A stretch of 64,000 bases of DNA from Spirochaetaceae bacterium (lineage in GTDB: Bacteria > Spirochaetota > Spirochaetia > SZUA-6 > DRHE01). Where the stretch lies: positions 864,490-928,489 of the forward strand of contig CP070696.1 in the NCBI GenBank assembly GCA_020353535.1, given 5' to 3'. The notes under the pieces are model-generated. The model did no database searches. It was not told the DNA's origin and saw nothing but the letters and a program-made list of their open reading frames with translations. This document shows positions 62,555 to 64,000 of this stretch, in pieces (position 1 is the first letter of the stretch; every line of letters begins with the position of its first letter). The translations under genes and the position numbers were made by a program.

Positions 62555-64000
62555 TCAGTCTTCTTTCCACATGCTGTCGTCGAGGAACAGCCAGCCCCCG
62601 TACTCCGGCATATCGAGCAGGTTCTTATTGTTGTTGCTCCATCGAACTGAAGGTGCTCCTAGACGCTGGAAGGTGATGTTGGCTCTTACGTCCTTTGCGT
62701 CTTCAGGAACGAGGAATCCAATAGGCTCGATATAAGGATCCCGATCCGTGGGCCGTATCAAGAAACGAGCAGTTTTCCGCCTATTATCAGCATCTATTAC
62801 CGTCAGCGCGATGGAAACCGCGGTTAGATCCGAGTTCGGATCAATGGCTTTGAAGGAAAGGCTGTCAGCGAAGATCATGTAGGCGTACATGGTATCGGTT
62901 GGCATCGCCACGAAACTCTTGCCGTCAAAGGCAGGTATCTCGCTCTCAAAGATCCGCGTATCCGGCCCTGTGGCGTAGGGCGCCTTGGAGACGACTGTAA
63001 GCTTAGTGTGGATCTTGAGATCCTCCTGCTCATTCGCCGCGGCCAGGCCTTTCAAACCCCAGCTCATCATGCTCACATAGTCGTTCCCATACTTCCAATC
63101 TCCAAAATCCGGATCGTACTGAGCGGCGTCTCTTTTTTTCTCCGTCTTTCCGGCCAGGATGCCGATCTCCAGCTTCACCGTTTGGATCCCCACAGAAGGA
63201 TCGGCGGTAACGGTGGGCATCGTATAGAAAACCTTATCCCAGTTTCCCTCTGGAACGTCGAACACCAATTGTTTGCGGATATCCTCCGGGTAGTTGCCGA
63301 TACCGATCAGGCTGCCCCCTACAGAGTGGCGAGTTACGGTGCGGCGCACCTCGGACGAGTAGTGCCTCTTCACCAGGATATCCTGTTTCACATCACGCAC
63401 AGACACAGCATGGCTGGTGCTTCCGAACCAGCCGCCACCGGACAGCTTAGCGTTGGCCGGATCGAACTTGGGCGGCGGGGTTTCCAGAACAAGCAAATCC
63501 TTGGAAATCCTCTCCAATACCCAGTCTCTGAACTGGTCCATGGTCTCCTGGGCTCTCTCATCGTCGCTCTGCAGCTCTGAGAATGTGATCGCCCCGGTAG
63601 CTTTGATTGTTTCCCGTATTGTTGTAGTGTCGGTCGTGGATGAGCCTCTCCAGAACAAAAAGCCGAATGACCGGCGGGATTTCTCGTTCTTTTCGAAGTG
63701 GGCGTACAGTTTTTTCATGTCCACATCCGCATAAAGGCCCGCAACCGGGGGAGTTATTCCGGCATAGTCGAAGTCGACGGCTACGGGAACACCCCCCTGA
63801 CCTTTTCCCACCAGCGCGCTCATGATGTCGGCGGCGTCCGCACCCTCCAGTTTGAAGGAGAAGGGAATGCTGCCGGTCGCCACGTTGGGAGCGATTCCTT
63901 CAGTAGGGGTGGCGCTGGTGAAAAGTTCGCCTATCGGACTGTAGACGTGGAGCCTGGCGCTGGAGAAGGGAAGCGCCCCGAGACTGATTTCCCGGGCCTT
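62555..64000 (-). CDS. Secreted protein of the same unrecognised family (paralogue 2), 5' end beyond window
   Basis: At least 481 residues; the reading frame stays open to the right edge, with GALPFSSARLHVYSPIGEL and TSATPTEGIAPNVATGSIPF preceding the first possible GTG. Nearly every segment lines up with the protein at 60496: GGVPVAVDFDYAG, GGSLIGIGNYPEDIRKQLVF, and the end RWSNNNKNLLDMPEYGGWLF then LDDSMWKED. Hence a tandem duplication. Function unknown. The start lies outside the window. Confidence 0.8.
   Translation of the reverse strand, partial: KAREISLGALPFSSARLHVYSPIGELFTSATPTEGIAPNVATGSIPFSFKLEGADAADIMSALVGKGQGGVPVAVDFDYAGITPPVAGLYADVDMKKLYAHFEKNEKSRRSFGFLFWRGSSTTDTTTIRETIKATGAITFSELQSDDERAQETMDQFRDWVLERISKDLLVLETPPPKFDPANAKLSGGGWFGSTSHAVSVRDVKQDILVKRHYSSEVRRTVTRHSVGGSLIGIGNYPEDIRKQLVFDVPEGNWDKVFYTMPTVTADPSVGIQTVKLEIGILAGKTEKKRDAAQYDPDFGDWKYGNDYVSMMSWGLKGLAAANEQEDLKIHTKLTVVSKAPYATGPDTRIFESEIPAFDGKSFVAMPTDTMYAYMIFADSLSFKAIDPNSDLTAVSIALTVIDADNRRKTARFLIRPTDRDPYIEPIGFLVPEDAKDVRANITFQRLGAPSVRWSNNNKNLLDMPEYGGWLFLDDSMWKED

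Overview
The window is about 64 kb of bacterial chromosome with moderately high GC, gene-dense and apparently intact. The gene content points to a free-living member of the Spirochaetota. It has an anaerobe-type Rnf complex, a LolCDE-like outer-membrane sorting system and PEGA and TPR envelope proteins. It also has a Gld-like ABC cluster with a DUF4340 protein, a pair of DUF115 (Maf-like) proteins, and McsA-McsB-ClpC without CtsR. The lineage is inferred from this combination and is not proven. I found no rRNA, tRNA, CRISPR array, insertion sequence or prophage.

Layout. 1-8935: a truncated HTH protein at the left edge, a large membrane protein, then rnfCDGEAB and a GH57-family protein whose acid/base motif is missing, all + strand. 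8985-10337: a secreted protein on the minus strand. 10408-27783: a long + strand run made of a stand-alone Cas2-like protein, prfB with its programmed frameshift, a CheY-like regulator, a PEGA protein, ftsY, a secreted repeat protein, a LolC/LolD/LolE set, mcsA-mcsB-clpC, a very long TPR protein and a LeuA-like enzyme. 27788-29438: efp and epmA, minus strand. 29653-32625: an M16 peptidase behind a leader rich in repeats and hairpins. 32622-36625: an NtrB/NtrC-type two-component pair, minus strand. 36738-38057: a sulfurtransferase and a DUF4395 protein. 38180-43515: RNase Z, then a four-gene Gld-like ABC transporter cluster. 43519-51915: a membrane protein with a GGDEF-like end, AmrB/MEMO1, and a minus-strand operon of two DUF115 proteins, a GAF protein and a very acidic repeat protein. 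52066-53056: a DivIC/FtsB-like protein and a TsaC-like enzyme.

The most unusual region is 53230-60483, five co-directional genes: a PF04392-type binding protein, an orphan lipoprotein secretin, a D-Ala-D-Ala-ligase-like ATP-grasp enzyme, an MFS transporter fused to two extracytoplasmic sensor-like regions, and a second PF04392-type binding protein. No ABC permease or ATPase and no type II secretion or pilus genes accompany them. This is the best candidate for an undescribed system, perhaps ligand sensing coupled to synthesis and export of a small amide-linked product. The right edge (60496-64000) carries two tandem paralogues of a secreted protein family I do not recognise.

Four genes have a promoter-like -10 element only 6-10 nt upstream of their start codon and no Shine-Dalgarno, which suggests leaderless or nearly leaderless mRNAs. 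TTG and GTG starts are common here.
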